From: Leptolyngbya sp. FACHB-261
GTDB taxonomy: Bacteria; Cyanobacteriota; Cyanobacteriia; FACHB-261
Assembly (NCBI RefSeq): GCF_014696065.1
Contig: NZ_JACJPL010000020.1
Span: forward strand, 1-64,000
DNA: 64,000 nucleotides
Direction: 5' to 3'
Below are positions 26,617 to 36,091 of this stretch, one piece after another. Position numbers and translations under genes: made by a program. The notes beneath the pieces are model-generated. The model had not been told where the DNA came from, made no database searches, and was given only the letters and a program-made list of their open reading frames with translations. Within the stretch, counting starts at the first letter, position 1. Each line of letters begins with the position of its first letter.

Positions 26617-26720
26617 CCCCATTAGCCCAACGCTGCAACGCAACGAACGGAAGCCCCTCGTGGGCCCAAATTATTTGTCACCACTGGCTTTTGCCGCAAG
26701 GCTGCAAGACTAATGATTCT
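26617..26720 (+). other. Possible degenerate attC
   Basis: TTAGCCCAACGCTGCAACGC resembles the left arm of the better sites and GGCTTTTGCCGCAAGGCTGC the right arm. Pairing is poor and the end boxes are unclear. Confidence 0.25.
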
Positions 26721-26796
26721 CCATGATCATTGGTTAGGTTTTCAATATTCTGACTTGCTGCTTTCGCTCCACTGAATATCAAGGATAAGGACTAAA

Positions 26797-27176
26797 ATGA
26801 GTACGACCAGAATATTCAACAGTTCTAATTTTCTTCAACCAACCGATGGAGAGCCAATTCGTTCAGTCATTACAGAATCCAAGGATGCGGTTGTTGTAGC
26901 CTGGTACATCAAGCCCGGTCAGACAATCTCCGCGCATATTCATCCTAACGGGCAGGATACTTGGACCGTTTTAGCTGGGAAGGGAGAATATTATCTGGAT
27001 CAAGTCGGAACTACAAAGCCAATCGTTGCAGGGGATGTGGTAGTCGCTCCTACTGGGTGGTACATGGAGTATTCAATAACAACAATGAACCCTTAGTTTT
27101 TATCTCAATCGTGTCCCCAGGCGATGCGGGATACCAACTTGTCTCTTCAGAAGATTCTTTGGCTCTCCATCCCTAA
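26797..27176 (+). pseudogene. Cupin-domain protein, frameshifted
   Basis: Residues 1-90 read as a small cupin (TISAHIHPNGQDTWTVLAGK, then GEYYLDQ and the second motif AGDVVVAPTGW). Near 27060 one base is lost and the frame ends early in YMEYSITTMNP. The other frame continues as expected (HGVFNNNNEPLVFISIVSPG) to 27176. Restored length is about 126 residues, a normal single-domain cupin. Confidence 0.7.
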
Positions 27177-27257
27177 CTATTCAATCCATCAAACTGCTTT
27201 CGGTAAAGAGTGATCCAAGTGTTAGGTAGAGATGCAAAACAAAGGCACTTTGAATAT

Positions 27258-27647
27258 ATGAAAGGGTTAATCCAATATTTCTATCAAATCAAATTAGATA
27301 AAGCGATTTTATGGTGTTACCTCATTTGGTACGTGGTAATGGTTTATTTCTACTTTGATCCCTCACCCAAGTTATGGATTGATTCAATTGGCATCAGTGC
27401 TGTAATCGGTACAGGTTTATTGCTGAGTGTTTCTTCTGGCAAGACTGCCAAAAGTGACCATTGGCAAACCTTCAGATTGTATCTGATGCCATTCTGTGTC
27501 TCAAGCTTTTCTGCTTTAATTAAAGGGCAGGGCTTCATTGTGCTCATATCACCAAAAATCAAAGAGACATTAGTCTCAATATTCTGTTGCGCTCTGTTTC
27601 TATTAGTCGTTTCAGCAATCAAATCAATCAAAAATAGAACTGCCTAG
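27258..27647 (+). CDS. Four-helix membrane protein of unknown function
   Basis: From ATG 27258 (MKGLIQYFYQIKLDKAIL) the protein has 129 residues. Hydrophobic segments lie near residues 17-35 (LWCYLIWYVVMVYFYF), 43-60, 75-95 and 105-122 (LVSIFCCALFLLVVSAI). It ends in a short basic tail. No family is recognised. It is the last reading frame of the second cassette region. Confidence 0.55.
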   Translation: MKGLIQYFYQIKLDKAILWCYLIWYVVMVYFYFDPSPKLWIDSIGISAVIGTGLLLSVSSGKTAKSDHWQTFRLYLMPFCVSSFSALIKGQGFIVLISPKIKETLVSIFCCALFLLVVSAIKSIKNRTA

Positions 27648-27959
27648 CGATACACACTAGATCAGGCGTATTGGCTCTCAGTCATGACAGATATGGAGAG
27701 TAATGAGAAAAATCAGATTGCAGAACTAGATCAAGTCGTCTGAGACTTCTCTCTGCCCTAGACTGCGTAAGTCCTGAACTTTGATGCCGCTTAGTGTTGA
27801 GCACGGTCAGCTTGCACTCTAGATCCAGACGCAGTGCGACAATCTCATCGAAGTCTCCGGGCTGGCTCAGCAAAACCTCATCTTCATATCGACCACTCCA
27901 GCTAAATTGAGAAGGCAACACCGTAAGCTAGCAGCCCTGGAACGAGCAGTGAGTCTTTA
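27648..27959. other. Intergenic region before the two-component operon
   Basis: A 79-codon frame lies on the minus strand (27682-27921), but it lacks recognisable motifs and I do not call it. The kinase promoter should lie here; no clear element is seen. Confidence 0.3.
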
Positions 27960-29432
27960 ATGGAGTCCGCCAGTCGTGCCTTAAGCACTATTCGCCAACC
28001 CCGAATCGATCTGCAATCGCTGCGGGTGCGTTTGATCTTAGGCATGGCAGCATTCTCTTTGCTGGGCTTGGGCGGCGTTGCTGGCTGGACGAGTTGGACG
28101 CTTCAGCAGTGGCTCATCGGCAGCCATCAGCAGAATGTGCAGGCAATTGCCGAGCGTCTGCCCCAAGACATTGAGCTGTACAGCGAGATGATGAGCGTGC
28201 CCCAAGGGTTGCAAAAGGCACTCGACCAGATCACGACTTCTAACCTCTTGATCTGGGTCAATGGAGCAGATGGCAACCTGATTACACAATCCAGTCAAAT
28301 GGCTGGGCGAACGGCTGGGCAAATGACTAGCCCGCCTGTCTCAGTGCAGAAGGCGTTGATGGGGCTCTCCACCATGCCCAATTATCCTCAAGTGCGCGAG
28401 ATTAACCAGCGCTACTTCATCCTGTACAGCTTGCCGTTACTCCTCCGGGGCACTAACCTCGGCACCCTCCAGGTCGCTGAGGATATCACTCGTGACCAAA
28501 TCATGTTTCAGGCAATAGTTCGGGCTCTGATTCTGGCTAGCCTGCTCGGAAGCCTCGCGGTCACTGGCGCTAGTGCCTGGTATGTAAGGCGGGCCTTGCA
28601 ACCGCTCCGGCAACTGAGTCAGATGGCAGGAATGCTCTCAGCCCACGACTTTGGTCAAAGGCCGCTCCGGGTCGAGAATGCGCCGACTGAAGTCAAAGAG
28701 CTAGCCCAAACCTGCAACCAAATGCTCTCACGCCTTTGGGATGCCTGGGAGCAACAGCGTCAGTTTGTCGGCAACGTCTCTCACGAGTTACGCACGCCCC
28801 TAACCGTTGTTCATGGCTACTTGCAGAGTGTGCTCAAACGCGGCACTAATTTGAGCGAGCCCCAACGTGAGGCATTAGCAACAGCGAGCACTGAGGCAGA
28901 GCATACGATTCGTATCCTCAAGGATTTATTAGAGCTAGCCCGCTCCGATAGCGGTAATTTGCGCTTTCACTTGGAGCCAGTTGATCTAGCTGAGTTGGCA
29001 GCGGAGGTAACGGGTATGGGTAAGCCATTCGCCTCCCGTCACATCAACATTGAAAGCGCGATTCCCGCTCCCGTCGCCAAAGCAGATCGCAGCCGCCTCA
29101 AGCAGGTCTTGCTGAACCTGCTAGACAACGCTGTGAAATACGCCGATCCTCAGTCTCTAATTGTCGTGAGATTGGCGCATGCAGGTGAGTTCGTCACCAT
29201 CCAAGTTTGCGATCAAGGCCCTGGTATTCCTTTGCAACAACAAAGCCGCATTTTTGAGCGATTCTACCGACTAGATGAGTCCCGAGACGCTTCAAGTGAG
29301 GGTTGCGGTCTAGGCTTATCAATCGTGAAAACCTTAACCGAAGGCATGGGGGGCAGTGTCACAGTACGCTCTATGCCAGGTGAAGGAAGCATCTTCACAG
29401 TCAGCTTGCCTTCTTATCGAGAAAACCTATGA
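27960..29432 (+). CDS. Sensor histidine kinase (HAMP, HisKA, HATPase_c)
   Basis: The 490-residue protein has transmembrane helices at about residues 24-50 and 185-210 bracketing a periplasmic sensor of about 135 residues. A HAMP domain follows (ALQPLRQLSQMAGMLSAHDF). HisKA has the phospho-acceptor His in FVGNVSHELRTPLTVVHGYL near residue 277. HATPase_c has LLNLLDNAVKYADP, VCDQGPGIP and GCGLGLSIVKTL. It overlaps the OmpR-type regulator gene by 4 bp. Its partner resembles the cyanobacterial ManR/RppA group, so metal or redox sensing is possible but inferred. Confidence 0.92.
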   Translation: MESASRALSTIRQPRIDLQSLRVRLILGMAAFSLLGLGGVAGWTSWTLQQWLIGSHQQNVQAIAERLPQDIELYSEMMSVPQGLQKALDQITTSNLLIWVNGADGNLITQSSQMAGRTAGQMTSPPVSVQKALMGLSTMPNYPQVREINQRYFILYSLPLLLRGTNLGTLQVAEDITRDQIMFQAIVRALILASLLGSLAVTGASAWYVRRALQPLRQLSQMAGMLSAHDFGQRPLRVENAPTEVKELAQTCNQMLSRLWDAWEQQRQFVGNVSHELRTPLTVVHGYLQSVLKRGTNLSEPQREALATASTEAEHTIRILKDLLELARSDSGNLRFHLEPVDLAELAAEVTGMGKPFASRHINIESAIPAPVAKADRSRLKQVLLNLLDNAVKYADPQSLIVVRLAHAGEFVTIQVCDQGPGIPLQQQSRIFERFYRLDESRDASSEGCGLGLSIVKTLTEGMGGSVTVRSMPGEGSIFTVSLPSYRENL

Positions 29433-30103
29433 CGACTCATATTCTTTTGGTCGAAGATGAAGTCAAATTGGCTCGTTTTGTTGAACTGGAACTCACCTAC
29501 GAAGGGTACCAGGTGAGCGTGGCCCATGATGGTTTTGCTGGCCTGACCGCCGCCCGCGAATCTAATCCCGATATCGTGATTCTGGACTGGATGCTACCCA
29601 GCTTATCTGGGGTAGAAATTTGCCGCCGTCTGCGCTCTACAGGCAACAAAGTGCCGGTGATTTTGTTAACTGCTAAAGACGAAATCAGCGACCGCGTAAC
29701 TGGCTTGGATGCAGGTGCAGACGATTACGTCGTCAAGCCGTTTAGCATCGAGGAGTTGCTGGCAAGAGTGCGGGCTCACCTACGTCGCACTCAAGAAGAG
29801 AATCCTGACCTGTTGCAGTTTGAGGACCTCAGCCTCAATCGCTCTACGCGCGAAGTTCACCGGGGCAATCGAGCGGTTGAACTCACGGCCAAAGAGTTTG
29901 ATCTACTGCAATATTTGCTTTCCCATCCTCGCCAGGTTCTGAGCCGCGACCGCATTCTAGAGCAAGTCTGGAATTATGACTTTGCAGGCGATTCCAATAT
30001 CATCGAAGTTTATATCCGCTACCTACGATTGAAACTGGAGCAGAACCAGGAAAAGCGCCTGGTCCATACCGTACGAGGCGTAGGCTATGTCCTACGAGAA
30101 TAA
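29429..30103 (+). CDS. Response regulator, OmpR/PhoB family
   Basis: The 224 residues start MTTHILLVEDEVKLARFVEL. The receiver has the phospho-acceptor in IVILDWMLPSLSG near residue 53 and the Lys in ADDYVVKPFS near residue 104. The winged-helix effector contains VELTAKEFDLLQYLLSHPRQ, DSNIIEVYIRYLRLKLE and HTVRGVGYVLRE. Overall it looks like the ManR/RppA type of cyanobacteria. It is coupled to the upstream kinase by a 4-bp overlap. Confidence 0.94.
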   Translation: MTTHILLVEDEVKLARFVELELTYEGYQVSVAHDGFAGLTAARESNPDIVILDWMLPSLSGVEICRRLRSTGNKVPVILLTAKDEISDRVTGLDAGADDYVVKPFSIEELLARVRAHLRRTQEENPDLLQFEDLSLNRSTREVHRGNRAVELTAKEFDLLQYLLSHPRQVLSRDRILEQVWNYDFAGDSNIIEVYIRYLRLKLEQNQEKRLVHTVRGVGYVLRE

Positions 30104-30199
30104 GGGAGCTTCTTGGTCGCTAGTCAATATGATTTTGTCGGCTTCTATTGACTGAACTTTTACTGATCAGATCTTTACTAAAGGAAGCTGCTTTAGGCA

Positions 30200-31852
30200 T
30201 CAAATCTCAAGAGGTTGATCAGCTTTTTGTTCTTGTTCTGATTCGGCTACCAAGGGTAGCTCGACGGTAAAACCAGTTTGACCCAAGTTGCTCTCGGCCC
30301 TAATTGAGCCTTGCAGATGGACCGCTAACCTCTGGACTAAGGACAAGCCCAGACCAGTTCCACCTTGATTCCAAGGAGCACCGCCGCTGACCCGATAGAA
30401 CTTGCCAAAGATGCGGGAGAGTTCTTCAGGTGCAATTTCAACGCCAGAGTTACTGACCCGAATGTGAACCCTGTTTCCTATCGCCTGGGCGGCTAAACCA
30501 ATTTCCTCTCCCGGAGGCGTGTACTTACAGGCATTGTTTAATAACTCGGTCAGGATACGGCCCAAGCAGTTGGAGTCAGAAACAATGGCAGGTAGATCGG
30601 GGACAAAGGACAGCCGCAAGCGTTGTTGGCGCTTGTTAGCCCGCTCCTGGAACGGTTGAGTGGTCCCAAACTAGCCATTCTGCGAGGGGGATTGTAGTCA
30701 AGGCTAGGGGCTGAACGCCTGCCTCCAACCGTTGCAGGTCTAAGGAAGCGGAGAGCACTGCCAGTTCATCAGTTCCCTGAAGGGTTGGGATTTTAATATC
30801 GATCTGGCCTTGTCGGATGCGGTCAGCAGCACCAGCATTGGGTCGGCAAGACAGCCTGCAAGTATCCAGCCCAAACCCGCGAACAGTACGCCTAAACCAG
30901 CGGTCCAGGCAAAGAGCTGAAATTGAAGCGCCCTGACCGGGGCAAAAGCAACCTGGGCAGGCTGACGAACCAGAACGGTCCAGCCTAGCCCTGGGTAGTT
31001 GCGGTATCCCTGACTGCGGACAACGCCACTCAAGTAAGTACGACCATCAGGCCAGTCCTCAACCCGATAGCTTTTCTGACTGGCGAGAGCTGCCTGGAAG
31101 CTGGCGAGGTTCAACAATTGCTTGGGCTCAAGGGATGGTCCCAGGAGCACCTGACCCGCTCGATTGAGCACCAGGACCTCAACCTGGTTTTGTTGCTCTG
31201 AGAGTCCCAATAAAGAGCTTTTGACCTCACGAGCCCATGACCAACTGAGATGAGCCCCCACGACTCCCTGGAAGTCCCCCTGGAAATTCGTCACAGGAAC
31301 AGCCACGTCAACAAAACGCAGAGGCTCTTGGGTCGGATTAGGTAGGAGCTTCGCCAACAACTTAGCCTCATGCACATCGCCTACGTAGGGACCAGCCTTT
31401 GCTCCTGAAAACCAGGGCCGTTTCGAGACATTTTGGCCTTCCATCAGCGTTCCAGTGCTAGCTAAAACTATGCCCTGTGGATTTGTCAGCCCAATCCAGG
31501 CATAGTCGGGATAGGTCAATTGCAGCTTTTCTAGGAGGGCACATCGGGTTGCTGGAGCATACCCGGAAGCCCGAACCGGGTCGAGGGTTGCGAGAATCTG
31601 GATATCACGGTAGCGCTCGAACATGCCTCGGTCGAGCTTGTCAGCCATTTGGTAGGCTAACTCAGAGAGTGAGCGCCCGATGCTGGCTTCTTCCTGAACC
31701 TTGACGGTGTGACTAATCGCGAGACCTGCTAAGAGTGAGAGGGCAAAAGTACTACCTCCGATAGCTAACCCTAAGCGAGCTTTGAGGCTACAACGAGGGT
31801 TGATGGCACTGACGAGACCGAGACAAAAGACCAATAGCTGAGATTGAGGCAC
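30200..31852 (-). pseudogene. Cache-domain sensor histidine kinase, disrupted
   Basis: The 5' part (31852 to about 30830) encodes a kinase N-terminus. It has a first membrane helix (LGLAIGGSTFALSLLAGLAI), a double-Cache periplasmic sensor (YPDYAWIGLTNPQGIVLAST, ERYRDIQILATLDPVRASGY) and a second helix. A frameshift near 30830 precedes a HAMP fragment (AADRIRQGQIDIKIPTLQGT). This is joined directly to LDLQRLEAG, the end of the dimerisation domain, so the His box is deleted. Another shift precedes the HATPase_c piece at 30200-30619 (LTELLNNACKYTPPGEEIGL, GGTGLGLSLVQRLA). It is not functional as a kinase. Confidence 0.8.
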
Positions 31853-32308
31853 TGAGCATTTTCCTGTTGTAAGAAGAGGTCTAACGTTAACTTGGTATTA
31901 TTTACTCGGTATTATTGGCAATGACTCCGTTGCTCAGAATGCAGTGACGCTATAGTTTCCATGAACTTCTAGGTAAGAACAACTAGAGCTTGGCTTGTAG
32001 AGTGTTTCAAGGGTGAACTGGGCGACGAGACGTTAACTCCGGCTTTACTCGGTTGAGACTATACTCATAACCCTCGCCCAAACGCCGCTATAAGAGACCC
32101 TTAACCACAGGCAGCGCATCTTCACGCTGCTGGAAGCACCACTGAGCTTGAGCGGGAGTATAGATTGGTTTAATAGAGCGTAAAGGGGAAGCAGGCACAA
32201 TGTAGCAGGTAACACGAGGAGAAAGGGTAGAAAGCCAGCCAAACGGGGGAAGCGTTTGGTTACTGAATATGGAAAGCTAGTGTAATGTCCTTCGTTACTC
32301 CATCGATG
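31853..32308. other. Intergenic region, no supported gene
   Basis: Short frames on both strands lack motifs and good starts. The region may contain divergent promoters for the wrecked kinase and the small gene at 32309. Confidence 0.3.
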
Positions 32309-32521
32309 ATTCTGATGTGTGATCAAGACAGCTCAGAAGCCAGGCTCTACCTCTACCTTGCGGGTTTTGCGGATGGCAAAAGGGGAACACCCCCAACTCA
32401 AACCGATTCACTCTACTTAGCGGGCCATGTCTATGCGACTGAGGACGCGATGGCTCAAGCTGAACTTCGGGCTGCTGAGATGAAACGCTGCAAGAATAAG
32501 TTGCTAAATAAAATTGGATAA
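32309..32521 (+). CDS. Small protein of unknown function
   Basis: The 70 residues from ATG 32309 read MILMCDQDSSEARLYLYLAG, then TDSLYLAGHVYATEDAMAQA and a basic end (RAAEMKRCKNKLLNKIG). Composition is that of a real soluble protein. No domain is recognised and no partner gene is adjacent. Confidence 0.45.
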   Translation: MLMCDQDSSEARLYLYLAGFADGKRGTPPTQTDSLYLAGHVYATEDAMAQAELRAAEMKRCKNKLLNKIG

Positions 32522-32961
32522 AGGGACTAAGAGCCATTGCAACAGGATATAGGTACGAGCAAGTAGAGTTCTCTGCTGCCTTTAGCCCAACTTAATCAGT
32601 AGACTAAATTAACTAAATTAATAGATTTTCTATCCTTGTGCTTAATGCCATCTGGGAAATTCAACAGCTCTAACGGTTAATAGAGCTAAAATCTGGGCTT
32701 CGGGATAGATTAATCTTATTTAATAGCCAAGCGACCCTATAAATCTATAGGCAAATTAAGCTTCTAAACAAATTAGTTTATATTAACTCGGTTTTGCAGA
32801 CATTAGAGGCGCATATAGAATGCTCCGGTCATTAAAGAATTCTCTGCTAGTTCTCACCAGTGTTTGATTTGGGTCTCAGGTCTCTCTCAGTTTACTCGCA
32901 TAGATTGAGATGTAGAGCGCAGTTGCTCACAGCCAATATTTGCTAAAGGAAAGACCTTTCC
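32522..32961. other. AT-rich intergenic region
   Basis: This 440-bp AT-rich stretch has no supported gene. It precedes the secreted DUF305-like gene, whose AAAGGAAAG ribosome-binding site lies at 32945-32953. Confidence 0.35.
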
Positions 32962-33318
32962 ATGATCTCACTTTTGAACAAGCTTGCCTTGGCAACTCTA
33001 TTCAGCTTCGCCCTGGCTACTCCGAGCATGGCTGCAGAGGGTAGCAGTAACGGTGCTAGCAGAGTTAGCTCTGCTGAATCTAGTTCTCTCATTGCCCAAG
33101 TCGGACCTTCTGACCCGCAATACGATGTCCGCATGCTGGATGAAATGATTATGTCTCATCTCAAGATGGTGCAGACCGCTCAGGCAGGGCTTCAGTCTCA
33201 AAGCCCAGAGATTAGAAGGATGTCGCAGGAAATGATTACCTCTATGAATGCTCAAATTGAGCGAATGATCACCATGCGCCGTGCCCTCTTCACTCGTGGA
33301 GCCACAGGCGGCAGATAG
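32962..33318 (+). CDS. Secreted DUF305-like helical protein
   Basis: The 118 residues begin with a signal peptide (LALATLFSFALATPSMAAEG, cleavage near residue 24). A low-complexity Ser/Ala region follows. The C-terminal four-helix-type segment (YDVRMLDEMIMSHLKMVQTA, SPEIRRMSQEMITSMNAQIE) has the spacing of DUF305 ferritin-like proteins. The usual HH pair of the first motif is SH here, so metal binding may be lost. Its location would be periplasmic or thylakoid-lumenal. Confidence 0.7.
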   Translation: MISLLNKLALATLFSFALATPSMAAEGSSNGASRVSSAESSSLIAQVGPSDPQYDVRMLDEMIMSHLKMVQTAQAGLQSQSPEIRRMSQEMITSMNAQIERMITMRRALFTRGATGGR

Positions 33319-33452
33319 TTTTTGAAGTTGTGTTGTAAGAGGTCATTTTCCTTGAGTAGAAAAGTCTTTTACAACACAGCTATTTCTAACAGTAGGAGTA
33401 GGCAAACTCATGACGGCTAATCTGTGAAGAACAGGAGATGAAGGCGCTCCCT

Positions 33453-33482
33453 AAGGGCACTCTCTAATAGAGAGCACCCTTC
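33453..33482. terminator. Bidirectional terminator-like hairpin
   Basis: AAGGGCACTCTCT-AAT-AGAGAGCACCCTT forms a near-complete stem between the convergent DUF305-like gene and the ssuA-type gene. Confidence 0.6.
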
Positions 33483-33506
33483 CAAGTTTTCTGGAGTTTT
33501 AACTTG

Positions 33507-34553
33507 CTATGAGCCATGTTTCTGGGTGACCGACTCAGGTGTTATTGATGCGTATTGCTCCGGTGCCAACGTCGCATCGCGGATGTTGAGCGGTTTGGGC
33601 AGTAGCTTTAGGTCAAAATAGGTATCAGCAACTTGCTGCTGTAAGGTGATGAGCTGATTATCAATCGGTCTCAAGCTATTGAAGCGCCTCTTTGCCATTG
33701 TCTCTGCAATGGGCAAATCAATTCCCAATACAGGTGAGAGAATTTTCGCGACCTCCTCTGGATGAGTGTCAGCCCATTGCCCCACTTCATCGATTCCTTC
33801 TAGAAGGTCCTTGAGTAAGTTAGGATTTTGCTCAACAAAGGTACGTGAAGCAAGGTAATAACCGCCTTGCTTTGTGATGCCTGTGAGCAGAACACGTGCA
33901 TTGCCTGTCCCTTCTGCTGCGGCGAAAAAGGGATCCCAAACCACCCAGGCATCAACGCTACCCCTGAGAAATGCAGCTCGCGCATCTGCCGGACTCAAGA
34001 ATACTGGCTCGATGTCACTGTACTCCAGTCCAGCGCCTTTCAGAGCTGAGACCAGCAAATAATGAGCGCTTGAGGCTTTTGTGAAAGCGATCTTCTTACC
34101 CTTCAGCTCAGAGACGCTTCGAATTGGAGACTCTTTAGGGACCAGAATACCTTGACCCTTTGGGCTCGGCTGGACCGCGGCAACATAAACCAAATTGGTG
34201 CCTGCCGCTTGAGCAAAAATTGGGGGGGATTCTCCTGTTGGCCCAATATCAATACTGCCAACGTTGAGAGCTTCTAATAGAGGAGGTCCTGCCTGAAACT
34301 CTGTCCACTCTACAGAGATGCCCTGCGGTGGAAGGCGTTTTTCTAGAACGCCCCTAGACTTCACCAAGATGTTCGATTTCTGATAGCCGAGACGAACTAT
34401 TTTGGGTTTTGCAGGCTCAGCTGCTGTCTGTCCTTGGCTGCTCGGTCCGCTGCAACTCATTAAGGTAGTGGACAGGGTGAAAAATGCCGAGACTAGGAAC
34501 AGCAAGAGACTGCGGGCAAGAAGCGCACGCTGTCGATTGGTTCTAATCCTCAT
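33507..34553 (-). CDS. ssuA: Aliphatic sulfonate ABC transporter substrate-binding lipoprotein (SsuA-type)
   Basis: The 348 residues start with a lipoprotein signal (LLFLVSAFFTLSTTLMSC, lipobox Cys near residue 34). The SsuA/NMT1 fold follows with typical strings: KIVRLGYQKSNILVKSRGVL, VEWTEFQAGPPLLEALNVGS, IDIGPTGESPPIFAQAAG and KGKKIAFTKASSAHYLLVSA. It binds alkanesulfonates or related organosulfur ligands in the periplasm. The ATPase and permease genes are not in the window. The oxygenase and reductase genes at 35158-38133, on the same strand, support a role in sulfonate use. Confidence 0.88.
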   Translation of the reverse strand: MRIRTNRQRALLARSLLLFLVSAFFTLSTTLMSCSGPSSQGQTAAEPAKPKIVRLGYQKSNILVKSRGVLEKRLPPQGISVEWTEFQAGPPLLEALNVGSIDIGPTGESPPIFAQAAGTNLVYVAAVQPSPKGQGILVPKESPIRSVSELKGKKIAFTKASSAHYLLVSALKGAGLEYSDIEPVFLSPADARAAFLRGSVDAWVVWDPFFAAAEGTGNARVLLTGITKQGGYYLASRTFVEQNPNLLKDLLEGIDEVGQWADTHPEEVAKILSPVLGIDLPIAETMAKRRFNSLRPIDNQLITLQQQVADTYFDLKLLPKPLNIRDATLAPEQYASITPESVTQKHGS

Positions 34554-35157
34554 AGGAACACTCCACGACTATACAATTTCTCAGCTTTTCGGCTGTGACT
34601 TTTCGCTTGACACTAAGATGTTTTTGAAGCCAATAAAAAGTCTTTAGCCTAACAACATTGCTGAACCAGACTCTCGCAATAGGGCTCAGCTTTCCCAAGC
34701 TTAAAAAAGCTGTTCAGGCCTAACTCATGAGGTATAAAAAGCAGTCAAGATACAGTTTTTTTGAGAATCAAATAGGAGAATGTCACATCCTTCGGGAGAG
34801 CACAAGTACATTCAATACATCCCTGAAATGGGGAGTATTTGTAGCTGTTTGAACCGTTAAGCTTAACTGCTAATTTTCTTTATGCCTGAGTTTTATGTTT
34901 GTCAATTCTTTAGAATATCGAGCTAGAATATTGAGCTGAATGGCTAGTTTTCTTTACCCTAGTCTGGGACTATCAAATTTAACGAGAATTTGACTATCAA
35001 ACCTCTCAGACAACTTTAGGTTTTCGTCCTTGAGGATATTGATGGCAGGCTCTTCTCTCAGAACTGAGCCATCTTATCAAAGCGCCAGTAAATGCCAGCA
35101 TGGTAGGACCGCTCCACGCTGGCATCCTGCTAGCTTGCGCTCAGCTGATTGTTAGCT
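34554..35157. other. Intergenic region with a hairpin
   Basis: The 600 bp contain no supported gene. ATGCCAGC (35092-35099) pairs with GCTGGCAT (35118-35125) downstream of the CmcJ-like gene on the minus strand, which may be its terminator although no T-run follows. The promoter of the ssuA-type gene should lie near 34600-34700. Confidence 0.4.
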
Positions 35158-36024
35158 CTAGTCAGGGTAAAAGATTAGCGTTCGCAGCTCAATGCTTTCG
35201 CGACTTGGGGCATCGGGTGAACTGTTTGGATCAGTAAATGCAGTGTGGGCAGCAAATCGTGCCCGCCCATCCTCTGCTGAGTCAAAGCATTTAATGAGTA
35301 GCGCTTCATCTGGCTGCATTTGAGGAAAGTAGAACCAGCGATGCGTCGAGTTGTAAGTGACTGCGTAAGTTTCACCGATTCGATCCCGGTACACAAGATC
35401 GCTCGCAATGAGGTCCTTTGGTGCAATGCTCTGTGCATCGCATACTCCTAGTGGAGACTCCCAGACAGGCCCATTAATTGGTCGCCAGACATTGATAATG
35501 CTGAACCGTTGTCGTAGCCATGCTTCAGGATTATCTATACCAAGGGTTGCCAACACATTATGGGCACGACTGTAACCGGATCGGGCAGTAAGGTCGTTGT
35601 GTACCCGTTGTACTGGCTCTTTTGCGTTGTTTTCGCCCCGCTTAGCTCGTTGGGTGTTACGGACATTGTGATCGAACACGATTGCCTTTGCTGCACCCGT
35701 TAGCTTTACTAAAAGTTGCTCGGCCTCCGGGTAGTAAACCCGGCGCACCTCTTCTTCATCGTAGAAGTTATGAACGGTACTAGGGCGCACTACTAAGTTA
35801 AACCCCTCCCGGTCTAGAGATAGCTCTTGTGCGCTCAAGCGAGCATTGTGAATCGGCACCTTGCGCAACTCGTAGGTTCCATTGGATTGTGGGATGCCAG
35901 AGGGCGGCTCAAAAGTGTAATTGACCAGCTTCTCTGCCATGGGGGCAAGGTAATTGAGAGTCGCCTCAACCGGAGAGGAATCCTCGAAAATGGGGTCGGG
36001 TAGAACTTGACTGGCTAGGCTCAT
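35158..36024 (-). CDS. CmcJ/NvfI-family oxygenase-like protein
   Basis: The 288-residue protein has the pattern of the CmcJ/NvfI family: VFDHNVRNTQR near residue 115, VQRVHNDLTARSGYSRAHN, FSIINVWRPINGPVWESPLG near residue 180, and YNSTHRWFYFPQMQPDEALL. Members act as 2-oxoglutarate/Fe(II)-type hydroxylases or related oxidoreductases; His residues in VHNDLT and STHRW are candidate metal ligands. It lies 67 bp downstream of the reductase gene and probably in one operon with it and TauD. The substrate is unknown; the neighbourhood suggests an organosulfur compound. Confidence 0.82.
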   Translation of the reverse strand: MSLASQVLPDPIFEDSSPVEATLNYLAPMAEKLVNYTFEPPSGIPQSNGTYELRKVPIHNARLSAQELSLDREGFNLVVRPSTVHNFYDEEEVRRVYYPEAEQLLVKLTGAAKAIVFDHNVRNTQRAKRGENNAKEPVQRVHNDLTARSGYSRAHNVLATLGIDNPEAWLRQRFSIINVWRPINGPVWESPLGVCDAQSIAPKDLIASDLVYRDRIGETYAVTYNSTHRWFYFPQMQPDEALLIKCFDSAEDGRARFAAHTAFTDPNSSPDAPSRESIELRTLIFYPD

Positions 36025-36091
36025 AGCTACACCTAAGTAATTAACTGAACCGAACTGATTACAGCCGGTCTTTTAAGTCAGTAACGGTTAA

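Noticed and set aside
27682-27921. A 79-codon minus-strand gene between the cassette region and the kinase
   Set aside because: No recognisable features, and the composition is not convincing.
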